Below are positions 29,967 through 36,672 of a DNA stretch of 64,000 nt, one piece after another (the stretch's first letter is position 1; every line of letters begins with the position of its first letter). The position numbers and the translations under genes are program-made. The notes below the pieces were generated by a model. It was not told the origin of the DNA. It ran no database searches and saw only the letters and a program-made list of their open reading frames with translations. Source of the DNA: Pagrus major (lineage: Eukaryota > Chordata > Actinopteri > Spariformes > Sparidae); NCBI RefSeq assembly GCF_040436345.1, contig NC_133230.1, positions 25,409,197 to 25,473,196 on the forward strand. Direction: 5' to 3'.

Positions 29967-32900
29967 TATATATATATATTTAACTATAAAAGTCCAGAAA
30001 CTGTGGAAATTTTAAGGCATAACTTTTTTAAAACAATCTAAATTAACTCACTGTGAATTATGTACTTACTGGTCAGTTGTCCAAAGATGGGAATGCTCTC
30101 CTCTGACCCATCAAAGGAGTTTATGGACACTGAATAGTCCAAGTCAGGGGTCAGGTCAGTGATCGAGGTTGTAGTGGCATATGCATCAAGGGTAAAGTCT
30201 CTGACTGGTTCCTCTAGGAGAGGGAATTTAACAGTTAATCAACTGTTGTGGTGTAATGTGGGTATAAACTGTGTATACACTGGCAGGTTCAACACTAAGA
30301 CACTGACAGTACTGACTTCATACTGACCTGATTCTGATGTGACTTGTATTCTGAAGCCCTCTATCCTTGACGAGGGTCTTGCCCATGACATTTCCACTGT
30401 GTTCTCATTTAGAATTTTAAATTTCAAGTCTGAGGGGGATTCCACTGCAAATAAGAGGTGAAACGCTGTTAAATCTCAACAAATGTAAAGCTTGTGTATG
30501 AATGTGGTTGTATTTATGATCAGATCAAAGTATCGCATTTTCAATCAAGCATTCACATTGATCCCAACAACAAACACTTCATGACTGAAGTGGACTCGTT
30601 CGTTGTTGGGGACAGACACATAACACTGATATCCATTTGTGAGGGTGACACGTGACAACATTGAAAAAGTGTGAGAAGCCATTTTGGAGTAAAATGGCGT
30701 TTGTTTGAGTTGCTCAACCAAGATGGCCGGCAACTCAAGCACTGGCATACACAACACACAATGTGCACGACATGACTCTACCAAAGTGCAAACATTGAGT
30801 GAACCATCCAACACATGCTGAGTGCAGTCATTACAACGCATGCCCCGACCACATACTAAACTGCTTTTATGATGGAGTTGATCTCAGCATGACAAAAATA
30901 CAACAGTGACTTCATTCACAAGGTACCGATTATACAATGGAATCAAGGTTGCCATGAAGTTGTTGAAGTAACTCTTGACAAAATTGAACACCATATGTTA
31001 TATATACATTGTATATAAACATATTCCAAAGACGAAAAGTGGTCTGTTGTTTATTTGGTTCAAACTCTTTAACACAAGTGAGTGGCACACATCCATTGCA
31101 AACCTGTTAAAAAGAATACACAATTTGTCGCAGGAGACCCTTGTGTACTTTTTCATTGGCAGCATAATGCATAAGAAGGCATGAGAGAACTAAATTGCTG
31201 TAGACCTCAGATGTGCTGTTATAGAGAAAGTGTACATTAAAATAAATACAGGAAAAACATATACAGTGTGACAAGACCACGCGCCTTTACACTTGACTTG
31301 ATCACAGCGTCATGCATCATGTACATGAGAAAGTTGTTTGTTTGAACAACTTTGATTGACTGGACGGTAATTTCCATGTACAGTTGGGACCACACAGACA
31401 GAGATGACAAACATATTTTAAAATGATATTCTTTCTTACAGCGTCTATGCTACCAGTCACGGAAAAGGGCTAACGTTAATCAATTAATTGGAAGTGTGTT
31501 AACATTTAGTGTCATTTACATGCATTAAAAGTTCTAACAAAGTAGTTGGAGAGTTGTGTCAAACTACCTTTTTGGCAACCGGGTTACCAACTTTTATGTG
31601 ATAAGTGTCATACAGTTTAGTGTCATACAGTTAGTTTTAAATTTCTGTCATTATTTCTTCATTCATTAAATGCTGTTATTTACTAAACTAAACTCTTGTT
31701 ATGTTTCATGCGACTTGGCTCAAAACGTTATATTGCTATATAGCAAATGAGTGATTGATGAGAAAAACACAATAAACAACTAAAAGACAGAGGAGAAGAC
31801 AGGATGAATGAAATACGTTTTTGTGAGGAAATTCATGATGTTAATGAGGTTAGCATTACGTACTTCGCACTGACTTGTAGTGCTAGGCCCAAACTATCCA
31901 CAGTGGTACCATGCCTACCATGATGTGGATGATGAAAGATAAATGAGCATGCATCAGACAGTAAGGCATCAGCGAAGAGCATTGCCATGTGGGTGCATGC
32001 TAGCTGCTGAGTAAGAATGAGAGTGCCATGAGAGGCAAGAATATCATTGTAAAATACACTTTGAGGAGGAAGCCATAGCTTGGGACACACTGAATGCACA
32101 GGCAGATGACAAACAGGAGCCCACCAAATAGTTAAAAACTGGGATTGGAGGATCACAAACCTGGCATATCAACTCAAGGAGCCTGATGGACCGCATTCCC
32201 CCTGATTTCTCCGCGAGTACTCATCTCCAACATCAAATGGTAAGGGGTATGAAAAATTGTGTGGGTGTGTGTGTGTGTGGGGGGGGTGTGGGTGTGTAGA
32301 GGTCGTTGTTGGGTAGCGAGAAGCAAAACGATGGGTGGTGGATTGGAAAATTCAGATAAAGTTTTGGGCGAGTCTTCACTTGCATGAGCAACGCAGCTGC
32401 AACTCCGACGTTTGTTCAAGATGATATGAGCTCGAGGCACCTCAAGATCGATTCGATTTGATTTGATTCCGATTCAGATTGCTACAATGCAATTATAAAA
32501 TGATCATGTTTTCTTTCTATGCATTTTTTAATTTCATCTCACCCGTGTGACCACTTTCTACTTTTAAAACACAGTGTATTTGTGATGATCCGTAACTAAA
32601 TAAACAGATGAATTTACTAATGTACGGATTTAACGTTCCTAGGATCTTAAATAACAAATTTTATGCATTTCTAAGTGGTGCGAACCTGTGTATGTGATCA
32701 CCAGACTGGACACACCTTGTTTGACGGGACTGGCTTTTTAAGAAACTTTTTAAGGCTTATGCCAAAGCTAACAAAATAGCCTAGCTTTGAACATAAACAC
32801 GATGCACAATTTTACATCTGTTACATTTCCAGTTGGTTGGGGAAATTTAATTTGAATCGAATTGAATTGAATTTCCCCAACCAACTGGTTCAGGGAAACA

Positions 32901-34990
32901 GAACATACAGCTCGAACTTAGAAAACTGTAACAGGTAATCATATTATCGAGGACTGGGTTTCAAATTTCCGATTATTGACTTTTTTCTTCATCGAGACCT
33001 AATCCTTCAAGATTGCAATTCATCTAAGAATTGTTTTGGTTTTTTCCTTCCCTCGGTATGAGCATGTCATTACAATGTGTTACTATTTCTTTGACCATAT
33101 GTCCTCCTGGTTTTAAAATATACTTGGGGAACAAAGGTAGTTTTGTCCAAATAACAATCGCTGGTATGTTATTTGGACCTTGTGGTTGCTCTTGTTATAT
33201 GGATGTCTGTCCCATCAGTTCGTTATAAAGGACACCTCTGGCTCCCAGGGGTAAAGTCTGGCTACTGTTCTGTTAGTAACCTCAGTCTCCAGCAGGCCAG
33301 CTATCCTGGCCTGAGCTACTGCCAAGAGGAGAGACCAAGAAGAGGAGGAAAGAACACCGACTCTCCCAAAGAGGCAGGACAGATGCCAAAGCAATTCCAC
33401 AACATGTGCTGACATTAAACATTACTGCATATTAACTTTCCATATGTATTGCAACTCAGCGTTTTTGCGAATGCCCGCAAAGAAGCCCGAGAAAGGCTCT
33501 TTGTCTTTGTGCTGTCTGAGGATTAATTTGCTATTCTCGTATTTCATCTTTCCATTCCGTTGGTGGAGATATGTGAGGGTAGACGTTAGACTCCTCTCCC
33601 CCTGCCAGAGAGCTTTTGAAGGGAAAAAAATCAGAATGTTTCCATACCATATTTCCATATTTGCCATTCGATTGGACTGAAACGATGTGTATGAAATTAC
33701 TTTGAGTTATTTTCGGTCAAAACTACTCACAGATTTTAAACAGTCTATGACATGTTCTCACTTATGACATGTACAGCAAAAAGTATTTAACAGCTACTAA
33801 AACAGTAATATAAATGCACAGAATCAAAGTTGGGAAGTAATTCAAATAACTTCAATAATTTAAAGTGGTCTTAAAGTGGTTTTTAAGCACTTCTATTTTC
33901 CTTGAATATTTCCACTTATTCAGCTTTCTACCAACAAAATGACAACACTGCCTCTAAAATGCAACGCTGTAAAAAAGACAATTATTCCGAACAATTAAAT
34001 TCACTTTTTTCACTTACAGTCAATGCATCACACTACTTTTTACACATTTCCAATGATGAATGCAGTTTAAACTTTTGATGTACCTTAATTTTACTCAACT
34101 TCCACTATTGTGCTATTACGTTGTTTCACAAAAAATTTAATGACTCGCTGCTGCAGCCACTCTTAAAACTATTTCAGAGAGGTTTACACAGGTTTACAAG
34201 ATCCTACTACAACCTTGGCATGATCATAACAACTAAAATATATGTGAACCTGCATTTCAATGCCTAATTACCAAGAAGTTGGCAATCTTCCAAATTTTGC
34301 TTTGGAAAAAGTGCAGAGGCTTGCTGCCATAAAATTGAAACAGCAACAGCCCTGCTTAAAAATTTATGGGGGAACATTTAGCCATGAAGTGACTTTTGTT
34401 CTACTCTGTGCCCCGCTCTTTAATGCATTTAATTAGAAATTGGAAATGAAATAAACTTTACTGTGCTTGGTTTCTTATATTTGCCAAACCCAAATGAGAA
34501 AATTGTTCCTGAAGTATTGGTTTACACCATCTGAATTACAGCTTAAGTACAAGTAAATGGGATCTGGATTTTGACTTTACATCAAAGCTTGTAGTGGGGG
34601 TGCTGAAAGATAAATCTGACAAAATACGCTACAAACAAGGGATGAAAGCATGAAAATCATCAAGGAATCAGTCAGTAGTCCAAATGTGATATAGTCAAAT
34701 AGCATACACATGAAAAATAATAACTTTATTCAGTTAATCAATACAAAGAGTTCATCGTCTATGTGATGACTCTCATTAAAGTAGACATTAACGTAACAGA
34801 TTAATCCCTGTAACATAAATAACCAGTGGAGATGAATAAGTGAAAGGAGAGAAACAGGAGATAAAGAGGCAGAGTGGGATAGTGTATGTACGTGGAATGA
34901 GGCCAGGTGGTTTCATTTACCTTGAGCATCTATGGTGGACAGCAGGGCTGCAAAAAAGGCAGCCGCGGCCAGAGACAGCCCTATCTTCAT
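59..34990 (-). CDS. col12a1: collagen alpha-1(XII) chain, 5' part (partial at left edge)
   Basis: Secreted fibril-associated (FACIT) collagen that bridges collagen I fibrils and other matrix components. Thirty-five coding exons (2 to 36) join in one frame to 2024 codons plus one base. Approximate residues: signal peptide 1-23, FN3-1 24-110, linker 111-128, VWA1 129-329, FN3-2 330-426, VWA2 427-627, FN3-3 to FN3-8 628-1189, VWA3 1190-1383, FN3-9 to FN3-15 1384-2024. All three VWA domains keep the MIDAS pattern (DGSWS, DGSYS, DGSWS, then a TG-containing Thr loop and ITDGKS). Every exon was bounded by AG acceptor and GT donor with phase agreement. From memory human COL12A1 has about 3063 residues with 18 FN3 and four VWA domains in this order, so three FN3, VWA4, the TSPN domain and the helices lie off the left edge. 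Collagen XIV is the nearest alternative, but the domain count before VWA3 and the neighbours cox7a2, tmem30a and filip1 fit XII. The teleost a/b paralogue is unresolved. Confidence 0.95.
189..1735 (-). other. col12a1 intron 35
   Basis: No supported exon on either strand; open frames here are short and do not resemble a protein family. No strong repeat was recognised. Confidence 0.6.
1736..1878 (-). CDS. col12a1: col12a1 exon 35: FN3-15, first half
   Basis: A 143-base exon: [20 protein letters not shown], then [20 protein letters not shown]. The acceptor (TGGCTCGGCAG) has a weak pyrimidine tract, but phase and homology support it. Donor GTGAGTTTCC. Confidence 0.92.
1879..3615 (-). other. col12a1 intron 34
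   Basis: No exon or clear repeat seen. The part nearest exon 35 (about 1890-2060) is purine-rich on the plus strand, with repeated GGAGA/GATAAG motifs. Confidence 0.55.
3616..3745 (-). CDS. col12a1: col12a1 exon 34: FN3-14, second half
   Basis: A 130-base exon: [20 protein letters not shown], then [20 protein letters not shown]. Acceptor ACTTCTATCCAG, donor GTAAG. Confidence 0.94.
3854..3993 (-). CDS. col12a1: col12a1 exon 33: FN3-14, first half
   Basis: A 140-base exon: [20 protein letters not shown], then [20 protein letters not shown]. Acceptor ATCTTACCTCAG, donor GTACGTTGG. Confidence 0.94.
4460..4589 (-). CDS. col12a1: col12a1 exon 32: FN3-13, second half
   Basis: A 130-base exon: [20 protein letters not shown], then [20 protein letters not shown]. 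Acceptor TTCCAAATTAG, donor GTAAG. Confidence 0.93.
4590..6809 (-). other. col12a1 intron 31
   Basis: A 2.2-kb intron. AT-rich, with no exon seen. It contains overlapping open frames at 5113-5522 on both strands without FN3 or VWA features. Confidence 0.55.
6810..6949 (-). CDS. col12a1: col12a1 exon 31: FN3-13, first half
   Basis: A 140-base exon: [20 protein letters not shown], then [20 protein letters not shown]. Acceptor CGTTTTTCCAG, donor GTAAGTGTC. Confidence 0.94.
7279..7400. repeat. degenerate GGAT/GAAT tandem repeat
   Basis: Imperfect runs of GGATGGAT- and GAATGAAT-like units in the intron between exons 30 and 31. A second, shorter patch of ATGG units is at about 7523-7545. Confidence 0.6.
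7776..7799 (-). CDS. col12a1: col12a1 exon 30: 24-base linker microexon
   Basis: Encodes LSRNAPPR plus split codons between FN3-12 and FN3-13. Acceptor GCCTCTATAG, donor GTAAGTATA. It is phase-symmetrical; the human protein has a short extra linker at the same place. With both splice sites present and neighbouring exons in phase either way, optional inclusion is possible. Confidence 0.75.
7985..8117 (-). CDS. col12a1: col12a1 exon 29: FN3-12, second half
   Basis: A 133-base exon: [20 protein letters not shown], then [20 protein letters not shown]. It is three bases longer than its sister second-half exons. Acceptor TTTCCTCATCAG, donor GTAAG. Confidence 0.95.
8376..8515 (-). CDS. col12a1: col12a1 exon 28: FN3-12, first half
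   Basis: A 140-base exon: [20 protein letters not shown], then [20 protein letters not shown], matching the distinctive WxHGAxDVxLYRI stretch I recall in collagen XII. Donor GTAAGAG. Confidence 0.95.
8570..8890. mobile_element. possible degraded transposon fragment
   Basis: Intronic stretch bordered by GGAACCGGGTCC-like (about 8578) and ACCGGTTCAAGAAC-like (about 8867) sequences that resemble the ends of non-autonomous fish DNA transposons. The ends are not clean inverted repeats, so this is a weak inference. Confidence 0.3.
8966..9095 (-). CDS. col12a1: col12a1 exon 27: FN3-11, second half
   Basis: A 130-base exon: [20 protein letters not shown], then [20 protein letters not shown]. Acceptor TTATTCTACAG, donor GTAAG. 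Confidence 0.94.
10228..10364 (-). CDS. col12a1: col12a1 exon 26: FN3-11, first half
   Basis: A 137-base exon: [20 protein letters not shown], then [20 protein letters not shown]. Acceptor CCCTTGCTCAG, donor GTGAGTTTG. Confidence 0.94.
10477..10606 (-). CDS. col12a1: col12a1 exon 25: FN3-10, second half
   Basis: A 130-base exon: [20 protein letters not shown], then [20 protein letters not shown]. Acceptor CCCCTTGCAG, donor GTATG. Confidence 0.93.
11162..11307 (-). CDS. col12a1: col12a1 exon 24: FN3-10, first half
   Basis: A 146-base exon: [20 protein letters not shown], then [20 protein letters not shown] with a potential N-glycosylation site (NAT). Acceptor GTTGATATCCAG, donor GTAAGAG. Confidence 0.93.
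11308..12408 (-). other. col12a1 intron 23
   Basis: A 1.1-kb AT-rich intron containing the trinucleotide tract at 11538-11620; no exon seen. Confidence 0.55.
11538..11620 (+). repeat. AAC/AAT trinucleotide microsatellite
   Basis: A compound tract: ACA units, then about ten AAT units, then GATAAT/ATT-type decay. Confidence 0.9.
12409..12538 (-). CDS. col12a1: col12a1 exon 23: FN3-9, second half
   Basis: A 130-base exon: [20 protein letters not shown], then [20 protein letters not shown]. Acceptor TGTATTAG, donor GTATG. Leaves in phase 1. Confidence 0.94.
13356..13495 (-). CDS. col12a1: col12a1 exon 22: FN3-9, first half
   Basis: The 140-base member of a two-exon FN3 unit: [20 protein letters not shown], then [19 protein letters not shown]. 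Enters in phase 1 and leaves in phase 0. Donor GTATACC. Confidence 0.94.
13950..14096 (-). CDS. col12a1: col12a1 exon 21: VWA3, C-terminal part
   Basis: Forty-nine codons: [20 protein letters not shown] and the closing [13 protein letters not shown] with the second Cys of the domain. Acceptor ATTGCTCTCTAG, donor GTGTGTATG. Confidence 0.95.
14203..14367 (-). CDS. col12a1: col12a1 exon 20: VWA3, third part
   Basis: Fifty-five codons. Contains [20 protein letters not shown] and DGKSQDDV, the third MIDAS element. Acceptor GTTTTCATTACAG, donor GTAATTG. Confidence 0.95.
14472..14591 (-). CDS. col12a1: col12a1 exon 19: VWA3, second part
   Basis: Forty codons, [20 protein letters not shown] and [10 protein letters not shown], supplying the Thr MIDAS loop. 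Acceptor TGTCTTCAG; the donor GTACTTG is a little unusual (C at +4) but keeps phase. Confidence 0.94.
14678..14827 (-). CDS. col12a1: col12a1 exon 18: VWA3, first part
   Basis: Starts [20 protein letters not shown]: the domain-opening Cys and first MIDAS element. Then [18 protein letters not shown]. Acceptor TTTGCCCTCTCAG, donor GTGGG. Its phase (1) equals that of the exon 2 donor, so exon 2 can splice directly here. Confidence 0.95.
14828..16849 (-). other. col12a1 intron 17
   Basis: A 2.0-kb intron between the linker exon and VWA3; no exon seen. It contains repeat-derived sequence at about 15675-16170. If the short isoform exists, its splice passes over this intron together with upstream exons. 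Confidence 0.6.
15675..16170. mobile_element. nested repeat fragments in col12a1 intron 17
   Basis: Contains a GTCGACTA / TTAATCGACTA / TAGTCGG pattern at its two sides and, near 15908-15985, a fragment rich in TACTTAAGT and TACTGAAGTAC. The latter matches the repeat type at 57.36-58.33 kb. Family names are not assigned. Confidence 0.4.
16850..16977 (-). CDS. col12a1: col12a1 exon 17: end of FN3-8 and acidic/Pro linker before VWA3
   Basis: Encodes [20 protein letters not shown], then GEEKTTL and the hinge [13 protein letters not shown]. Acceptor TGGTCTTCAG, donor GTAAAG. It is the last exon of the block thought to be absent from the short collagen XII form. Confidence 0.92.
17089..17281 (-). 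CDS. col12a1: col12a1 exon 16: FN3-8, first part
   Basis: Encodes [20 protein letters not shown] and the following [18 protein letters not shown] and [12 protein letters not shown], strongly like the eighth FN3 of collagen XII as I recall it. It ends two bases into an Arg codon at the donor GTGTGTC. Confidence 0.94.
17541..17807 (-). CDS. col12a1: col12a1 exon 15: FN3-7
   Basis: Eighty-nine codons. Contains [20 protein letters not shown] and [20 protein letters not shown]. Acceptor CTTTTTCTCACAG, donor GTAAGTTGG. It is the last FN3 of the region encoded in a single exon. Confidence 0.95.
17808..19327 (-). other. col12a1 intron 14
   Basis: A 1.5-kb intron. A stretch of about 300 bases (18174-18479) is open in frames on both strands and more GC-rich than its surroundings, but has no domain or splice support as a gene. 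Confidence 0.5.
19328..19597 (-). CDS. col12a1: col12a1 exon 14: FN3-6
   Basis: Ninety codons. [20 protein letters not shown] at the start, [20 protein letters not shown] in the middle, closing GEETTD. Acceptor AATTCTCCACAG, donor GTAAGTC. Confidence 0.95.
19598..24185 (-). other. col12a1 intron 13 (4.6 kb)
   Basis: The longest intron within the coding part. No exon is seen. The segment about 20040-20800 is of balanced composition and free of obvious repeats, so it is a candidate for conserved non-coding sequence. A C14 run is at 21131-21144. Confidence 0.55.
24186..24458 (-). CDS. col12a1: col12a1 exon 13: FN3-5
   Basis: Ninety-one codons. [20 protein letters not shown] opens the domain and [20 protein letters not shown] carries the E-F turn. 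Acceptor ACTTGCTTTCAG, donor GTAAG. It is followed by the longest coding-region intron (about 4.6 kb). Confidence 0.95.
24554..24829 (-). CDS. col12a1: col12a1 exon 12: FN3-4
   Basis: Ninety-two codons, FN3 with the sequence [20 protein letters not shown] and the closing VDGTTKE. Acceptor TTCCTTTTCAG, donor GTGAGTC. Symmetrical phase 1, so it could be exchanged or skipped as a module. Confidence 0.95.
24918..25196 (-). CDS. col12a1: col12a1 exon 11: FN3-3
   Basis: A complete 93-codon FN3 unit: [20 protein letters not shown] at the start, [20 protein letters not shown], closing GEETTLE. Acceptor TATATTTTCAG, donor GTAAGAG, phase 1 at both ends. Confidence 0.95.
26007..26609 (-). CDS. col12a1: col12a1 exon 10: complete VWA2 in one exon
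   Basis: A single 603-base exon holds the entire second VWA domain: [20 protein letters not shown], then [26 protein letters not shown] and the closing [17 protein letters not shown]. This is unlike VWA1 and VWA3, which are split over three and four exons. Acceptor TTTTTCAAG, donor GTAAGTAAA. Confidence 0.96.
26730..27020 (-). CDS. col12a1: col12a1 exon 9: FN3-2 in one exon
   Basis: Ninety-seven codons giving a whole FN3 ([20 protein letters not shown] near the start; [20 protein letters not shown]). It ends in the [12 protein letters not shown] linker before VWA2. Acceptor TTTTTCCCCAG, donor GTAAG. Confidence 0.95.
27166..27339 (-). CDS. col12a1: col12a1 exon 8: VWA1, C-terminal part
   Basis: Encodes [17 protein letters not shown] and the closing Cys region ([20 protein letters not shown]). 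Two overlapping donors are possible at the 3' end; GTAAGTC at 27165 was chosen because it alone keeps the frame into exon 9. Confidence 0.9.
27583..27747 (-). CDS. col12a1: col12a1 exon 7: VWA1, middle part
   Basis: Fifty-five codons starting [19 protein letters not shown] and containing the third MIDAS element, [19 protein letters not shown]. Acceptor CTGTCTTAAG, donor GTATGG. Confidence 0.94.
27837..28100 (-). CDS. col12a1: col12a1 exon 6: VWA1, N-terminal part
   Basis: Begins with a Cys ([12 protein letters not shown]) and contains the MIDAS DGSWS motif, [14 protein letters not shown] and [10 protein letters not shown], the Thr-containing MIDAS loop. Eighty-eight codons; acceptor CTTTGCCCAG, donor GTAAGG. 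Confidence 0.95.
29371..29424 (-). CDS. col12a1: col12a1 exon 5: basic/Ser-Thr linker between FN3-1 and VWA1
   Basis: An 18-codon, phase-symmetrical exon reading [18 protein letters not shown]. It corresponds to the hinge before VWA1 in collagen XII. NTS is a potential N-glycosylation site. Because it is symmetrical, it could be skipped without a frame change. Confidence 0.85.
29845..30010. repeat. perfect 166-bp palindrome with (TA) core
   Basis: Two 46-base non-trivial arms, 29845-29890 and 29965-30010, are exact reverse complements about a centre at 29927.5. The 74-base interior is an uninterrupted TA repeat, itself self-complementary. It lies in col12a1 intron 4, 59 bases from exon 4. 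Confidence 0.97.
30070..30213 (-). CDS. col12a1: col12a1 exon 4: FN3-1, second half
   Basis: Encodes the C-G strands with [20 protein letters not shown], the FN3 'Leu-Pro-x-Tyr' region. It continues exon 3 in phase 1. Donor GTAAGTACA. It lies immediately beside the long AT palindrome in intron 4. Confidence 0.93.
30328..30444 (-). CDS. col12a1: col12a1 exon 3: FN3-1, first half
   Basis: Thirty-nine codons, including [20 protein letters not shown], the A-C strands with the conserved Trp of a fibronectin type III domain. It is close to what I recall of the human FN3-1 start. Acceptor TTGCAG, donor GTCAGT. Confidence 0.93.
32259..32297. repeat. GT-rich simple repeat with G8 run
   Basis: Interrupted GT/GGGT units with a run of G in the middle, plus-strand reading, in col12a1 intron 2. 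Confidence 0.8.
32829..32888. repeat. inverted repeat, 19-bp perfect arms
   Basis: Arms 32829-32847 and 32870-32888 are exact reverse complements (CCAGTTGGTTGGGGAAATT and its complement) separated by 22 bases rich in GAATTGAATT. It could form a stable hairpin in DNA or pre-mRNA. Confidence 0.95.
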
Positions 34991-35026
34991 GTTTGGCCCT
35001 TAAGGGTCAGCAGCACATCAACCAAT
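34921..35026 (-). CDS. col12a1: col12a1 exon 2: 5' UTR end, start codon and signal peptide
   Basis: The ATG is at 34990-34988. The coding part (34921-34990) gives a short basic start (MK) and a hydrophobic Ala/Leu/Phe stretch ending STIDAQ, a typical cleavable secretion signal of about 23 residues. The acceptor reads TTTGTCCTCAG and the donor GTAAATG. It ends in phase 1 (one base of a Val codon). The UTR part holds a tiny upstream ORF at 35007-35018. Confidence 0.9.
35007..35018 (-). other. upstream ORF of three codons in col12a1 leader
   Basis: ATG TGC TGC TGA, in the exon 2 part of the leader, 17 bases before the main ATG. If the transcript starts in exon 1 as proposed, ribosomes meet this ATG first. 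Confidence 0.6.
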
Positions 35027-36230
35027 CTGAGGACAAAGACAGAGAATGTGCTGAAGCTGCAGATCTATCATACAGCTCACTTGGTGGTGTGACTCAATGT
35101 ATTTTTAATTTACTGCTACAACAAGACTATCTGATTAAGACTGAAGGATTCAAAGTTTGCCTTTAACTAAAAGCACATAATATCCAACAAGCTCAGAGGA
35201 CACTAATGCTCTCCTTTTAAATATGGAATTAATACTGATCGCTCTTATTATATAATCATTGCTTTTTATTATGACAAAAACTGCAAGATCCATCTGGACT
35301 CTCTTACATAACAAGTGCCACACCTTGCTGCCTCCCGCTGACGCCCTCACCCTGAGGTGGGTACTTAGCACTCAGTTGGTATTCAGTAAATGAGGGATTG
35401 CAAAAAACATTTTACCACACGCTCATCTGTTTGATCTTCATAAGCACTGCCTGGAAATACATAGCCCTCAAGCTATCTTGATCATTTTAGTGGCTCGCTA
35501 TGCAGCTCACTACATACAGTACAGTCTTACCTATGGTTCTCACTGTAGCCCTACAGGGACGGGGTCTGGGTGACCATGTAAGGTCCCAAAAAACTCATTA
35601 AAAGTCTGTAATATCTTATTTTTCATGCATTTCAATGTATAAAGGATTATGGACGATCTTAACTGCAGTCCTTTTTTATAGAAATCACAAAATTCAAGAA
35701 AAAAAATCAAGAAAAAAAAAGATTTGTATCTCAAATCTTAAGATTGTCTCTCCACCTCTTCTTCTATTTTGACTAGATGTATTTTTTGGGATTCAGTAAC
35801 AGAGTTCAACTTTTACATGGACTCAACTCATAAAACAAAGAGGACTTAAATAGATTATTATAACGCAATCATTAGTTTATCTAAACTAGAATAATCTCAT
35901 GCAATGTGGTTACCTTTGTTCTGAAGCAAAAGTGGACCACCAGTCTAGTCTCAACTCAGTTTCTTTAAACTTTTACCACAGGCTGTGCGCCCCGCCTGGT
36001 GCATATGCCCGAGAACTGCAGCTGCAGGGGCCGAAATTACTGTCTTACTGTACACAATTGGGGGTAAATCAAATAGGTAAATTACGCAAAAGGCACAATA
36101 TATGTGCCTGCTTTGCTGCTGAAACATTTAAATCTTATAATGACCGCGCTTTATTGTCAGTTTCCAAACCAATGACTTGTCTTTGCATTTTCATTCAGTT
36201 CATTCCAATAACGTGGTTGAGCGTCTAATC

Positions 36231-36256
36231 TTATTTTTTTTTTATTTTTTTTTTTT
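36231..36256 (+). repeat. poly-T tract
   Basis: A nearly pure run of T broken by two A residues, in col12a1 intron 1. Confidence 0.9.
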
Positions 36257-36457
36257 AAGTTAAGTAAATGTGCTTGTCATAAAGCGTTCAATTTAAAAAA
36301 AAAGCATCAAATTCAAGGTGGATAAATCACTGGAAAACAGTACAAAACTGCGACAAAAATTCTTTCAAATTTGTAAAATATAAATAAGTTATTACTATTA
36401 TCTATTAAATTTGCTGCAGTAACTCTTTCACAATGACAAAAAAGTCTTCCAACTCAC

Positions 36458-36635
36458 CTATTCGACCCCTGATGAAAATATTCAGCGACCAAATGTGCGA
36501 GCAGCCTGCGTGAAGCCTCCCCCTCTGGAAAGTAAGAGAAAGATTTCAGGAGCTGTGGCTGGACTCCTCTCTCCTCTCTCTGGCTACTGGAAGCTCCGCC
36601 AGCAGATGTCCAAGAAGGAAAAGCCTCTTTCCAAG
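36458..36635 (-). other. col12a1: col12a1 exon 1 (5' UTR), approximate upstream end
   Basis: A strong donor (GTGAGTT on the minus strand) follows position 36458. The transcript start is inferred about 30 bases downstream of a TATA-like TATTAAG. There is no ATG in the exon on the minus strand. The right boundary is a guess; only the donor is read directly. Confidence 0.5.
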
Positions 36636-36660
36636 TGGGAAGAATCTTTCCACCATCGGC

Positions 36661-36672
36661 TACTTAATAGGG
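36661..36672 (-). promoter_or_regulatory. TATA-like box of col12a1
   Basis: On the minus strand the segment reads CCTATTAAGTA, a TATA-like core preceded by a C-run. It sits some 200 bases upstream of the exon 1 donor, a sensible spacing for a core promoter. No expression evidence is available. Confidence 0.35.

Larger units (their letters stand above)
30445..34920 (-). other. col12a1 intron 2 (4.5 kb)
   Basis: Intron between the signal-peptide exon and FN3-1. No exon seen. Contains a GT-rich tract (about 32259-32297), a perfect hairpin (32829-32888) and GATTCGATT-type sequence at about 32446-32480 and 33005-33025 that looks like an old repeat. Confidence 0.6.

Noticed and set aside
29838..30041. 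Open frame of alternating Tyr-Ile across the TA repeat
   Set aside because: It is the translation of a TA dinucleotide tract, not a protein.
1..36635. Collagen Gly-X-Y coding sequence
   Set aside because: None was found; the helices of col12a1 must lie to the left of the window.
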